Shown here one piece after another: positions 51,410-59,787 of a DNA stretch of 64,000 nt. Position 1 is the stretch's first letter; each line of letters begins with the position of its first letter. The stretch is from Streptacidiphilus sp. ASG 303. GTDB lineage: Bacteria; Actinomycetota; Actinomycetes; Streptomycetales; Streptomycetaceae. The translations under genes were made by a program, and so were the position numbers. The stretch spans positions 1-64,000 of the forward strand of contig NZ_JAJLRA010000001.1 in assembly GCF_020991365.1 (NCBI RefSeq), written 5' to 3'. A model generated the notes under the pieces. It was not told the DNA's origin. It made no database searches and saw only the letters and a list, made by a program, of their open reading frames with translations.

Positions 51410-51847
51410 TCAGCGGCGGGCCAGGACCTCGGGCAGCTGCCGGGCGACCTCGTCGCCGAGGCGTTCGATGTCGCGCCGCAGGAACGGCGCGGCGAGCCTG
51501 GCCAGACCCTTGAACCGCAGGTCGGCGCGGTAGGTGAGGGTGGTCGAGGAGCCGTCGGCGGCGGGCCGGAAGGTGAGGTCGTCGACCGAGGTCACGGTCT
51601 TGTTCTCGCCGACGAAGGTGAGCCGCTGCGCCTCCAGGCGGACCAGCCGGTAGGTGAGCTCGGTGGTGCGCCCGCGGAACCGGGAGACGTTGCGCCAGGT
51701 CGCCCCCTCCCGGACCTCCCCCTCGTCGAGCCGGGTGCAGGAGACGGTGCCGGGGTCCCACTCCTCGGTGCGGGAGAAGTCCTGGAGGTAGCGGACCACC
51801 TCCTCCACCGGACCGGCGACGGTGAGCGTCCTCTCCACGGCGACCAT
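51410..51847 (-). CDS. SRPBCC (START/polyketide-cyclase-like) lipid-binding protein
   Basis: A 145-residue helix-grip protein: VERTLTVAGPVEEVVRYLQDFSRTEEWDPGTV, then FRGRTTELTYRLVRLEAQRL and a long C-terminal helix FLRRDIERLGDEVARQLPEVL. The second ATG (51847) is favoured because GGAAGG lies 6 nt before it. SRPBCC proteins are recurrent members of LitR-controlled gene sets in other bacteria, which fits its place near litRS. It binds a hydrophobic ligand of unknown identity. Confidence 0.9.
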   Translation of the reverse strand: MVAVERTLTVAGPVEEVVRYLQDFSRTEEWDPGTVSCTRLDEGEVREGATWRNVSRFRGRTTELTYRLVRLEAQRLTFVGENKTVTSVDDLTFRPAADGSSTTLTYRADLRFKGLARLAAPFLRRDIERLGDEVARQLPEVLARR

Positions 51848-51948
51848 GGGCATCCTTCCGTACGCGTGTGCCTCCGCGGCCCCGGCGGCGCCGGAGGCGG
51901 GCGCAGGCGACCCTACCCCCCGTCAGTCCGCGCCACTCCCCCGCCCTT

Positions 51949-52032
51949 CCCCTCCCTCCCTTCCCCTCCCTCCCGTCCCCTCCCTCCCGTCCCCTCCCTC
52001 CCGTCCCCTCCCTCCCGTCCCCTCCCTCCCGT
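51949..52032. repeat. six 14-bp pyrimidine-only tandem repeats
   Basis: CCCCTCCCTCCCGT occurs in six tandem copies (first copy ends TT). The opposite strand has regular G3-G4 runs, so quadruplex or triplex DNA is likely. It lies upstream of the SRPBCC start within a 400-bp gap. CCGGCCCGA repeats follow at about 52099-52130. Confidence 0.92.
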
Positions 52033-52247
52033 CCCCGGCGCCCGCCTCGCGCGCCCGTGCCCCGCGCCCGTCCCGGACGGCACCCGCGGCCCGGGCCCGG
52101 CCCGACCGGCCCGACCGGCCCGACCGGCCCGGCACGGTCCCGGTGGCACGGCCGGGCAGCGCGGTCACGGCGGTGCCGTCACGGCGGTGCGGTCCGGGCG
52201 GCGCAGTCCCGGTGGAGGAGGCGGCCGGGTGCCGCGAGGCTGGGGGC

Positions 52248-52460
52248 ATGACGAAGAAGACGTGGGCGAAGGCCGTCATGTACTGCCGCAAGGGCGAGAC
52301 GGTGGGGCCCGACGCGGCCGTCACCCACCTCGTGGGCGAGGCGTGGGTCGAGGGGCACTGGGTGCACTTCCGCCCCGAGGGCGGGGGACGCGAGATGTCG
52401 GTGGGGGCGCACGTGGTCCAGCGGATCGAGTGGCTGGACGGCGACGGCGGCCCGGGGTGA
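52248..52460 (+). CDS. small hypothetical protein
   Basis: 70 residues: KKTWAKAVMYCRKGETVGPD, then THLVGEAWVEGHWVHFRPEG and VGAHVVQRIEWLDGDGG. It looks like a small all-beta (SH3-like) fold. No family is recognised. GC3 is high. The Shine-Dalgarno is weak (GGGGGC directly before the ATG). Confidence 0.65.
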   Translation: MTKKTWAKAVMYCRKGETVGPDAAVTHLVGEAWVEGHWVHFRPEGGGREMSVGAHVVQRIEWLDGDGGPG

Positions 52461-52516
52461 GGTGGCGGCGGGGCGGGGACCGGGTAGGAGCAGGGTCCGA
52501 GTCGAGGAGGGATCCC

Positions 52517-53017
52517 TTGCACACGACGACACGGCTGCTGCCCGCAGCGGCGGTCGCGGCCACGGCCGCGGCCGGCGCGGCCGCGACCACGCCGGACGAC
52601 GCCTGGTACCGGCGCCTGGAGAAGCCGTCCTGGCAGCCGCCGCCGCAGGCGTTCGGCCTGGTCTGGACGCCGGTGTACACGCTGATCGCCTACTCGGCGT
52701 ACCGCGTCCTGCCGCGTCTGGACGGGCCGGCCCGGCGCCGGTACGCGGCCGCGTTCGCCGGGAACATGCTGCTCAACGCGGGGTGGACGTGGGTGTTCTT
52801 CCGCGCCCGCCGGCCCCGCGCGGCGGTGGCCGAGATCGCGGCCCTCCAGGCGTCCAACGCCGACCTGCTGCGGCGCTCCTGGGCGGCCGACCGGCGGGCG
52901 GGCGCCGCCCTGCTGCCGTACGTGGCGTGGACCGGCTTCGCCACGGCGCTCAACACCGCGATCGCCCGGCGCAACCCGGGCGCGGACGGCCGGGGACGGC
53001 GCGGAGGTGCCCGGTGA
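52517..53017 (+). CDS. tspO: TspO/MBR-family tetrapyrrole-binding membrane protein
   Basis: A 166-residue, five-helix membrane protein. The signature is WYRRLEKPSWQPPPQAFGLV, with WTPVYTLIAYSAYRV after it. AGNMLLNAGWTWVFFRARRP and the final PYVAWTGFATALNTAIARRN follow. TTG 52517 has GGAGGG 6 nt upstream. TspO binds porphyrins and is linked to photo-oxidative stress in several bacteria, which suits the light-response neighbourhood. GTGA overlap with the DUF427 gene downstream. Confidence 0.92.
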   Translation: MHTTTRLLPAAAVAATAAAGAAATTPDDAWYRRLEKPSWQPPPQAFGLVWTPVYTLIAYSAYRVLPRLDGPARRRYAAAFAGNMLLNAGWTWVFFRARRPRAAVAEIAALQASNADLLRRSWAADRRAGAALLPYVAWTGFATALNTAIARRNPGADGRGRRGGAR

Positions 53018-53511
53018 GCGCCCGGTCGGGGGAGCCGCGGGAGCGCCGGCCGGAGTCGGTGTGGGACTACCCGCGCCCCCCGGCGGTCCGGCCCTCGCCC
53101 GAGCGGGTGACGGTGGAGTTCGCGGGTGTCACCGTGGCGGACACCCGCAGCGCCCTGCGGGTGCTGGAGACCAGCCATCCGCCTGTCTTCTACATCCCCC
53201 GGGAGGACGTGGCGGCGCAGCTGCTGCGCCCGTCGCGGCGGCGCAGCTGGTGCGAGTGGAAGGGTCAGGCCGTCTACTGGGACCTGGTCGCGGGCGGCGA
53301 GGAGTCCGCCGACGCGGCGTGGAGCTACCCCGCCCCCTCCCGCGGTTTCGAGGCGATCCGGGACCACCTGGCCTTCTACCCGTCACGGGTGGGCCGCTGC
53401 ACGGTGGGCGGCGAGGAGGTCGTCCCCCAGGAGGGCGACTTCTACGGCGGCTGGATCACCTCCGAGGTCACCGGCCCCTTCAAGGGGGCGCCGGGCACCG
53501 CGGGCTGGTAG
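53014..53511 (+). CDS. DUF427 protein, longer form
   Basis: A 165-residue protein: an N-terminal extension ESVWDYPRPPAVRPSPERV, then the DUF427 core VEFAGVTVADTRSALRVLETSHPP, WCEWKGQAVYWDLV and FYGGWITSEVTGPFKG. It is about 70 residues longer than the single-domain member at 19116-19400. It is co-translated with tspO (GTGA). Function unknown. Confidence 0.92.
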   Translation: MSARSGEPRERRPESVWDYPRPPAVRPSPERVTVEFAGVTVADTRSALRVLETSHPPVFYIPREDVAAQLLRPSRRRSWCEWKGQAVYWDLVAGGEESADAAWSYPAPSRGFEAIRDHLAFYPSRVGRCTVGGEEVVPQEGDFYGGWITSEVTGPFKGAPGTAGW

Positions 53512-53573
53512 GCGGGGCCACACGGGCGGAACACGCGGGACGGGGGGCGTGCGCGCGGGCGTGTGCCGCGGGG

Positions 53574-55100
53574 TCAGGGCGCGGCGTCCCCGCGGCGCGC
53601 CTCCGCGTCGAGCAGCTCGGGCAGGTCGGCGAGGCGGTCCAGGCCGTGCACGGCCCGCGCGGTGCGGTGGTTGCGGGCCAGCCGCTCGCGGTGGCGGTGC
53701 AGGAACGCCCAGTACCCGGCGGTGTACGGGCAGGCCCGCTCGCCGGTGCGCTCCTGCGGCCGGTACGGGCACGGGCGGCACAGGTCGCTCATCCGGTTGA
53801 TGTAGGCGCCGCCGGAGGTGTACGGCTTGGTCGTCATCAGGCCGCCGTCGGCGTACTGCGACATGCCGACGACGTTCGGCAGCATCACCCAGTCGTAGCC
53901 GTCGACGAAGCAGCGGTGGAACCAGTCGGTGACCGCGGCCGGGTCCCAGCCGCGCTGGAGGGCGAGGCTGCCGAGGACCATCAGCCGCGGGATGTGGTGG
54001 GTCCAGCCGGTGTCGCGGACCTGCGCGAGGACGGTGGACAGGCAGCGGGCCCCGACGGCGTCCGCGTCCAGGTCGAGGAACCACTGCGGGAGCGGCGCGC
54101 CGTGCCCCAGCTCGTTGCGGCCGCGGTAGTCCTCACCGAAGTGCCAGTACAGGTGCCAGACGTACTCGCGCCAGCCGGCGACCTGCCGGACGAAGCCCTC
54201 GACGCTGTTGAGCGGCGCGGTGCCGTCGTGCAGCGCCTGCTCGGCGCGGCCGACCACCTCGGCGGGGTGGAGCAGCCCGAGGTTGAGCGGCGCGGACAGC
54301 AGGCTGTGGCTCATCACGGGGTCGGCGGCCAGAACGGCGTCCTCCCAGCGGCCGAAGGAGGGCAGCCGGTGCTCGGCGAAGTGCTCCAGCGCGGCCAGCG
54401 CCTCGTCCCGGGTGGCGGCGAACCGGCGCGGTCCGTCGCGGCCGACGAAGCGGACCTCGCCCGCGCGCTCCCAGCGGTCCAGGTCGCGGCGGACCTCCTC
54501 GTCGACCGCGTCCTCGGCCGGCTCCCAGGGGGCGGGGACGCCGAGCACGGCGCGGCCGCGGGGCGGGGGCTCGCGGTTGTCGGCGTCGAGGTTCCAGCGG
54601 CCGCCGACCGGCCGGTCGGCGTCCATGAGCAGGTCGTGGGACTGCCGCACCCAGCGGTAGAAGTCCTCCAGCAGCAGGCGGCGGCCGCCCCGGTCCGCCC
54701 AGGCGGCGAAGTCGGCGTGCGGCACCAGGAAGCCCCGGTTGGGCAGGACGCGGACCTGGGGTAGGGACTCCACCAGGCCGAGCGCCCGGCGCGACGTGGG
54801 GTGGCAGACCGTCACCTCGGCGTCGCCGACGGCCTTGCGCAGCCCCTCGCGGTAGGTGTCGGCCTGCACGTAGCGGACCCGGTCGCCGAGTTCGGCGGCC
54901 CGGTGGCGCATGGCGGAGAGCACCAGGTGGGCCTTGGCCCGGTGGAAGCGGCGGCGCCGCAGGACGGAGAGGGCCTCGATCATGACGAGCGGCGCGTCCG
55001 GGTCCGGGCCCGCCCCGGAGCCGCCGGCCGCGGGGTCGGGGGCCGCGGCGAAGTGCGGCCCGAGCTGGTCGCCGAAGAGCCAGTGCGGGCGCTGGGCCAC
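53574..55100 (-). CDS. iron-sulfur bacterial cryptochrome/photolyase (FeS-BCP, PhrB-like)
   Basis: About 508 residues from GTG 55100 (GGAGG 5 nt upstream); ATG 55157 is in frame but lacks a ribosome site. The start HWLFGDQLG is followed by VMIEALSVLRRRRFHRAKAHL. The FAD region has SHSLLSAPLNLGLLHPAEVV and TGWTHHIPRLMVLGSLAL. The four 4Fe-4S ligands are Cys in ARCLSTVL and LCRPCPYR plus RACPYTAG. The family repairs (6-4) photoproducts. Its place 4 kb from litRS suggests light induction. Confidence 0.92.
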   Translation of the reverse strand: MAQRPHWLFGDQLGPHFAAAPDPAAGGSGAGPDPDAPLVMIEALSVLRRRRFHRAKAHLVLSAMRHRAAELGDRVRYVQADTYREGLRKAVGDAEVTVCHPTSRRALGLVESLPQVRVLPNRGFLVPHADFAAWADRGGRRLLLEDFYRWVRQSHDLLMDADRPVGGRWNLDADNREPPPRGRAVLGVPAPWEPAEDAVDEEVRRDLDRWERAGEVRFVGRDGPRRFAATRDEALAALEHFAEHRLPSFGRWEDAVLAADPVMSHSLLSAPLNLGLLHPAEVVGRAEQALHDGTAPLNSVEGFVRQVAGWREYVWHLYWHFGEDYRGRNELGHGAPLPQWFLDLDADAVGARCLSTVLAQVRDTGWTHHIPRLMVLGSLALQRGWDPAAVTDWFHRCFVDGYDWVMLPNVVGMSQYADGGLMTTKPYTSGGAYINRMSDLCRPCPYRPQERTGERACPYTAGYWAFLHRHRERLARNHRTARAVHGLDRLADLPELLDAEARRGDAAP

Positions 55101-55176
55101 GGGGACCTCCACGGCCGGGGCGTCCTCTCCGCCGCGGGGGGAGGAGGAGGTGCGCATATGAGGACGGAACAACACC

Positions 55177-55203
55177 ACTCTAGGGCCGGAAGGCCCTTCC
55201 GGC
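55177..55203 (-). promoter_or_regulatory. photolyase promoter candidate with inverted repeat
   Basis: TAGAGT (55182-55177, minus strand) could be a -10 box. GCCGGAAGG/CCTTCCGGC, a 9-1-9 inverted repeat (55185-55203), lies directly upstream. I see no copy of the lit element here. Confidence 0.45.
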
Positions 55204-55426
55204 GGGGAACATGGCTTTCCCCGGGCGAGTGTGGGACGGTGGGGGGACACCAGCCTGGTTTGGCAGGTGCCCCGCGCCGCTCTGCGGTCGGCGTCCGTCG
55301 GTCGGCACGACCGGCCCGGTCGCGGTGCGGGTTCTTCGCTGGACCGCGTGCGGAAGACACCGCGCGCTTCGGCGGCGCCCCGACGGGTGCCGCTGTCGTG
55401 GCTCCGACCCCGAGAGGGGGACGGAC

Positions 55427-55771
55427 ATGCTCAACCTCACCGTGGTCATGGAACAGGACCGGGACGAGACCGTCATCGCCGTGCAGGGCGAGATCGACGT
55501 GGACACCCGGCCGACCCTCAGCCGTACCGCCGCGTCGCTGCCCGGCGGTGCGGCGGTCCGCCTCGACCTGTCCCGGGTCACCTTCATGGACGCCGCCGGA
55601 CTGCACTTCATGCTCGACCTGCGCCGGCTGGTGGCCGGCTCCGACGGCCGGCTCGTGGTGGCCGGCGTGCACGACCAGCCCGCCCGCCTGCTGGACGTGG
55701 CGGGGGTCAGCGGACTGTTCCGCTTCTCGCCGGGGGCGGACGAGGCCCGCACGGCCGGACTCGCCTGCTGA
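55427..55771 (+). CDS. STAS-domain protein without phospho-serine
   Basis: A 114-residue STAS domain: VIAVQGEIDVDTRPTLSRTA, VRLDLSRVTFMDAAGLHFML, GVSGLFRFSPGADEAR. The position normally holding the phosphorylated Ser (DSSG/DSTG) is Ala (DAAG). It therefore cannot be switched off by the usual kinase, unlike the STAS protein at 50590. It may be a constitutive antagonist or a stressosome-like partner. GAGAGGGGG precedes ATG. Confidence 0.88.
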   Translation: MLNLTVVMEQDRDETVIAVQGEIDVDTRPTLSRTAASLPGGAAVRLDLSRVTFMDAAGLHFMLDLRRLVAGSDGRLVVAGVHDQPARLLDVAGVSGLFRFSPGADEARTAGLAC

Positions 55772-55775
55772 GACG

Positions 55776-55872
55776 CCGGCTGCCCCCGCACCCAGGGGGC
55801 AGCCGGGCGGACGCCCGCGGGCGCCGACGGCGCCGGGTCCCGGAGCAGGTGCTCCGGGACCCGGCGCCGTCG
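55776..55872. terminator. tandem terminators
   Basis: A 12-bp stem (55776-55787/55795-55806) is followed by a 23-bp perfect stem (55825-55847/55850-55872) with a 2-nt loop. The rest of the gap to 56100 shows no gene. Confidence 0.9.
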
Positions 55873-56100
55873 TCCGTCCCCCGCCGGAGGCGGTCCCGGC
55901 ACCGGCAGCGGAGGTCGTTCGTGGTCCGGGCCCCGTCCACCGCCCGGGAGCCGTCCGGGGGTACCCGCGGTCCGGGGCGGGGCGGGGCGGGCGGTGCGGC
56001 CGCCGGTGGAGCGGACCAGGGCGCCGTCGCCGTCACGGGTGCTCAGGACCGCGCGGGCGCCCCGTGCGCGGGCCGGGCACGGGCCGGACGCCCCGGTGCG

Positions 56101-56970
56101 TCAGGAGCCGGCCGGGGCCTCCGCCGGGGCCTCCAGGCGCCGGCGGGCCTCCCTCAGGTGCGGGCCCTCCCGGGTGGCCCGGGGCAGCGCGAGCAGGGCG
56201 GTGCGCAGCGCCCGGACCTGGGCCCGGGCCACGACGCCGGTGGCGCGCCAGCCGGGCAGCCCGTACATGCGGCGGGCCCAGTCGGGCAGCAGGGCGAAGG
56301 CGAGGCCGGTCAGGCCGGCCCAGGCGGGCCGGGCCGGGGTGGCGTACCGCACCCAGGCGGGGAAGGGCGGCGCCAGCGCGAACCGGGCCGCCTCGCGGGC
56401 CGCCGGGGTCAGCAGCAGGTCCCGGCGGACCTGCCGGAAGTACGCGTCCAGCTGCTCCGCGGTGCGCGGCAGCGGGTGGCGGGCGGGGACGCCGACCAGG
56501 CGGGCGACGCGCGCCTGCTCGCCGAGGTAGGCGTCCGCCTCGGCGTCGGTCAGGCGCAGGCCGGCGGACCGGCAGACCTCCAGGAAGGAGCCGACCTCGG
56601 TGCAGTGCACCCAGGTGAGCAGCTCCGGGTCGTCGGCCCGGTAGGGCAGCCCGGTGGCCGGGTCGGTGCCCCGCACGTGCCGGTGGACCTTCCGGACCCG
56701 GTCCACCGCCTCCCGCACCTCCTCGCCGGTGCCGTAGGTGACGGCGCCGATGAAGAAGGCCGTGCGGTAGAGCCGCCCCCAGGGGTCCTCCCGGTACGCC
56801 GAGTGCTCGGCGACACCCGCCATGGCCAGCGGGTGCAGGGCCTGGAGGAGCAGCGCCCGCAGCCCGGCGACGCCCATGACCGGGTCGGAGTGGACCCGCC
56901 AGCTGACCGATGCGGGGCCGAACAGGCCCTCGGGCGGGACGGTGTGCGGTGCGACGGGCTGCGGGCTCAT
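56101..56970 (-). CDS. MpaB/DUF2236-family oxygenase
   Basis: A 289-residue helical protein. The family motifs are SWRVHSDPVMGVAGLRALLLQALHPLAMAGVAEHS, DPWGRLYRTAFFIGAVTYG and HVRGTDPATGLPYRADDPELLTWVH. The latex-clearing/MpaB superfamily binds heme b, and conserved His occur in these blocks. No signal peptide is present. AAGGAG precedes ATG 56970. The substrate is unknown. Numerous Streptomyces genomes carry several copies. Confidence 0.9.
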   Translation of the reverse strand: MSPQPVAPHTVPPEGLFGPASVSWRVHSDPVMGVAGLRALLLQALHPLAMAGVAEHSAYREDPWGRLYRTAFFIGAVTYGTGEEVREAVDRVRKVHRHVRGTDPATGLPYRADDPELLTWVHCTEVGSFLEVCRSAGLRLTDAEADAYLGEQARVARLVGVPARHPLPRTAEQLDAYFRQVRRDLLLTPAAREAARFALAPPFPAWVRYATPARPAWAGLTGLAFALLPDWARRMYGLPGWRATGVVARAQVRALRTALLALPRATREGPHLREARRRLEAPAEAPAGS

Positions 56971-57017
56971 GGCGCTCCTTCCCGGGGCGGGCGGCGGGGC
57001 CGCCGTGGGTGCCGGAC

Positions 57018-57043
57018 CGCCGCGGCCGTGGGGCCGCGGCGGC
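57018..57043 (-). terminator. terminator after aminopeptidase gene
   Basis: An 11-bp stem (57018-57028 with 57033-57043) and 4-nt loop, 23 nt beyond the stop. Confidence 0.75.
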
Positions 57044-57065
57044 TCCCTCCCATGATGCGCCGCCC

Positions 57066-59594
57066 TCAGTCCGCGGCGGGGGCGGGGGCGCCGTCGGATC
57101 CGGCGCGCCGCACCCGCAGGGCGCGGGCGAGGTCGTCGAGCTGGTCGGCGAGGCCGCGGCGCAGCGCCGGCACGGGGTCGGCCGTGCGCAGGCACTCCTC
57201 GCCCAGGCGCAGGGTCTCCGGCTCGACGGCGTGGGCGGGGAAGGCGTGGCGGGCGGCCGCTGCGGCGAGGGCGGCGCCGCGGCGGGCGGCGAGCGAGACG
57301 GCCGCCGGGTAGTAGCGGGGGACGAAGCCGCGCAGCAGGTCGTGCTGCTCGGGCTGCCAGAAGCCCTGGGCGGTGGCGTTGAAGAGGTAGTTGGACAGGG
57401 CGTCGTCCTCGAAGAGGGCGGCCCAGGCGGCCTCCTTGGCGGCGGGGTCGGGCAGGGCGGCGCGGCAGCGGGCGGCGCCCTCCTGCCCGGTGGCGCTGGG
57501 GTCGCGGGCGAGTTCGGCGTCGATGTCCGCGGGGCCGGCCGCGCCGAGGACGGCCAGGCGCAGCAGCAGGCGCCAGCGCAGGTCGGGATCGAGGTCCGGC
57601 CCGCCGGGGACGGCGCCGTCGGCGAGCCAGGCGCGGAGGTCGTCCGGCCCCGCGGTGGACAGGAGGGTGCGGGCGGCGGCGAGCCGCAGGCCGGGGTCGG
57701 GGGCGCGCAGCAGGTCGCGGGCGAGGGCGGCGAGGGCCGCGAGGGCGGCCGGGCGCCGCTCGGCGGGCAGGTAGCGGTCGGCGACGTGGAGGCGGGCGAA
57801 GCCGAGGACGCCCTGGACGACGGCGAGGTCCCGTTCCTGCGGGAGGTGGGCGGCGGCGGTCGCGAGGTAGTCGGCGGGGGCGAGGTCGCCGTCGCGGAGC
57901 ATGTCGCGCAGGGTGTTCCAGACGACGGCGCGGGTGAGGCCGTCGGGGACGGCGGACAGCCCGCGCAGCACGGCCTCCAGGGAGGCCTCGTCGAGACGGA
58001 GCTTGGCATAGGTGAGGTCGAGGTCGTTGGGCACGACGAGGGCGGGCCGGGCGCCGGGGCGCGGGGAGGGTTCGGCCTGCGGGACGTCGGTCTCGTACCG
58101 CTCGCGCAGGACGAGGGTGCGGCCGTCGCCGGGGTCCCGGTCGTAGACGCCGACGGAGACGCGGTGCGGACGGCTGCCGTCGCGGCGGAGGGCGAGGGTC
58201 CACGCGTCGGGGTGCGCGTCGACGACGGCGGTGAGGGTGTCGACGCCGGTGGTGCGCAGCCACTGCCCCGCCCAGGCGTGGACGTCGCGGTCGGTGGCGC
58301 GGGCCAGGGAGTCGACGAAGTCGGCGAGGGTGGCGTTGCCGAAGCGGTGACGGGCGAAGTGGTCGTTGATGCCCGCGAGGAAGTCCTTCTCGCCGAGCCA
58401 GGACACCAGCTGGCGCAGCGCGGAGGCGCCCTTGGCGTAGGAGATGCCGTCGAAGTTGAGCAGGGCGGAGGCGGTGTCGGGGACGGCCTCGGGGTCGGGG
58501 GCGACGGGGTGGGTGGAGGGCCGCTGGTCGGCGTCGTAGCCCCAGCCCTTGCGGGTGACGGCGAACTCGGTCCACGCGCCGGTGAAGCCGGTGGCCTCGG
58601 AGAGGACCTGGTAGCCCATGTACTCGGCGAAGGACTCGTTGAGCCAGATGTCGTCCCACCAGCGCAGGGTGACGAGGTCGCCGAACCACATGTGGGCCAT
58701 CTCGTGGGCGACGACCATGGCGCGGGTCTGCCGCTCGGTGGCGGTGACGGCGGAGCGGAAGACGAACTCGTCGCGGAAGGTGACCAGTCCCGGGTTCTCC
58801 ATCGCCCCGGCGTTGAACTCGGGCACGAACGCCTGGTCGTAGGAGTCGAAGGGGTAGGGCTCGTCGAAGATCTCGGCGTAGCGGTCGAAGCAGCGGCGGG
58901 TGGTGTCGAGCAGTTCGTCCGCGTCGGCGTCGAGGTGGGGGGCGAGGCTGGCCCGGCAGTGCAGGCCGAAGGGCAGGCCCGCGTGCTCGGTGCGGACGGA
59001 GTGCCAGGGCCCGGCGGCGACGGCCAGCAGGTAGGTGCTGATCGGCGGGGTGGGGGCGATCCGCCAGCGGGCGGCCTCCCCTCCCGCGGGGTCCGCCTCC
59101 TCCGTGCGTGCGGCGACGCCGTTGCCGAGGACGGTCCAGGCGGACGGCGCGGTGACGGCGACCTCGAAGACGGCCTTGAGGTCGGGCTGGTCGAAGGCGG
59201 CGGCGACCCGCTGCACGTCCTCCATGAAGAGCTGGGTGTAGACGTACGCCTCGCCGTCCGCCGGGTCGGTGAAGCGGTGCATGCCCTCGCCGGTGCGGGA
59301 GTAGCGCATGTCGGCCTCGATCCGCAGACGGTGCTCGCCGGCGGTGAGGGCGAGCGGCAGGCGGTTGCCGTGCAGCGTCCCCGGGTCGAGCTCGCGGCCG
59401 TCGAGGACGGCGCGGTGCAGGGCGGCGGGCTTGAGCTCGACGAAGGTCTCGGCGGCCTCGCGCGCGGTGAAAGTGATCTCCGTGGTGGAGCCGAAGAGCT
59501 CGTCGCCACGGGTGAGGTCGAGGTCGACGGCGTAGTGGTGGACGTCGAGGAGGCGGACGCGGGTCTCGGCTTCGGTGCGGGTCAGGGCAGGCAT
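57066..59594 (-). CDS. pepN: aminopeptidase N (M1 metallopeptidase)
   Basis: The 842-residue enzyme is full length for actinobacterial PepN. The exopeptidase motif is GAMENPGLVTF. The zinc site is HEMAHMWFGDLVTLRWWDD (His297, Glu298, His301), with Glu320 in LNESFAEY, the HExxHx18E spacing. The catalytic Tyr lies in GISYAKGASALRQL. A C-terminal ERAP-like helical domain follows. It is cytoplasmic, removing N-terminal residues from peptides. An ATG 9 nt upstream is an alternative start. GTACCG-n4-CGGTAC at 59610-59625 lies just upstream. Confidence 0.95.
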   Translation of the reverse strand: MPALTRTEAETRVRLLDVHHYAVDLDLTRGDELFGSTTEITFTAREAAETFVELKPAALHRAVLDGRELDPGTLHGNRLPLALTAGEHRLRIEADMRYSRTGEGMHRFTDPADGEAYVYTQLFMEDVQRVAAAFDQPDLKAVFEVAVTAPSAWTVLGNGVAARTEEADPAGGEAARWRIAPTPPISTYLLAVAAGPWHSVRTEHAGLPFGLHCRASLAPHLDADADELLDTTRRCFDRYAEIFDEPYPFDSYDQAFVPEFNAGAMENPGLVTFRDEFVFRSAVTATERQTRAMVVAHEMAHMWFGDLVTLRWWDDIWLNESFAEYMGYQVLSEATGFTGAWTEFAVTRKGWGYDADQRPSTHPVAPDPEAVPDTASALLNFDGISYAKGASALRQLVSWLGEKDFLAGINDHFARHRFGNATLADFVDSLARATDRDVHAWAGQWLRTTGVDTLTAVVDAHPDAWTLALRRDGSRPHRVSVGVYDRDPGDGRTLVLRERYETDVPQAEPSPRPGARPALVVPNDLDLTYAKLRLDEASLEAVLRGLSAVPDGLTRAVVWNTLRDMLRDGDLAPADYLATAAAHLPQERDLAVVQGVLGFARLHVADRYLPAERRPAALAALAALARDLLRAPDPGLRLAAARTLLSTAGPDDLRAWLADGAVPGGPDLDPDLRWRLLLRLAVLGAAGPADIDAELARDPSATGQEGAARCRAALPDPAAKEAAWAALFEDDALSNYLFNATAQGFWQPEQHDLLRGFVPRYYPAAVSLAARRGAALAAAAARHAFPAHAVEPETLRLGEECLRTADPVPALRRGLADQLDDLARALRVRRAGSDGAPAPAAD

Positions 59595-59787
59595 GCGCGC
59601 CATGCTGCCGTACCGGGTCCGGTACGTGGACGGCGTTTCGCGGCAGGCGGACGGCCGGGGCGGGTGTCCGCCCCGGCCGCCTGCCTTCCCGGCCGCCCCC
59701 CTCCCGGCCGTCCCCCCTCCCGGCCGTCCCCGTCGCGGCCGACGCGTCGCGGCCGTCCTGCCGCAGCCGCCGTGGCGCGTCGCGGTG

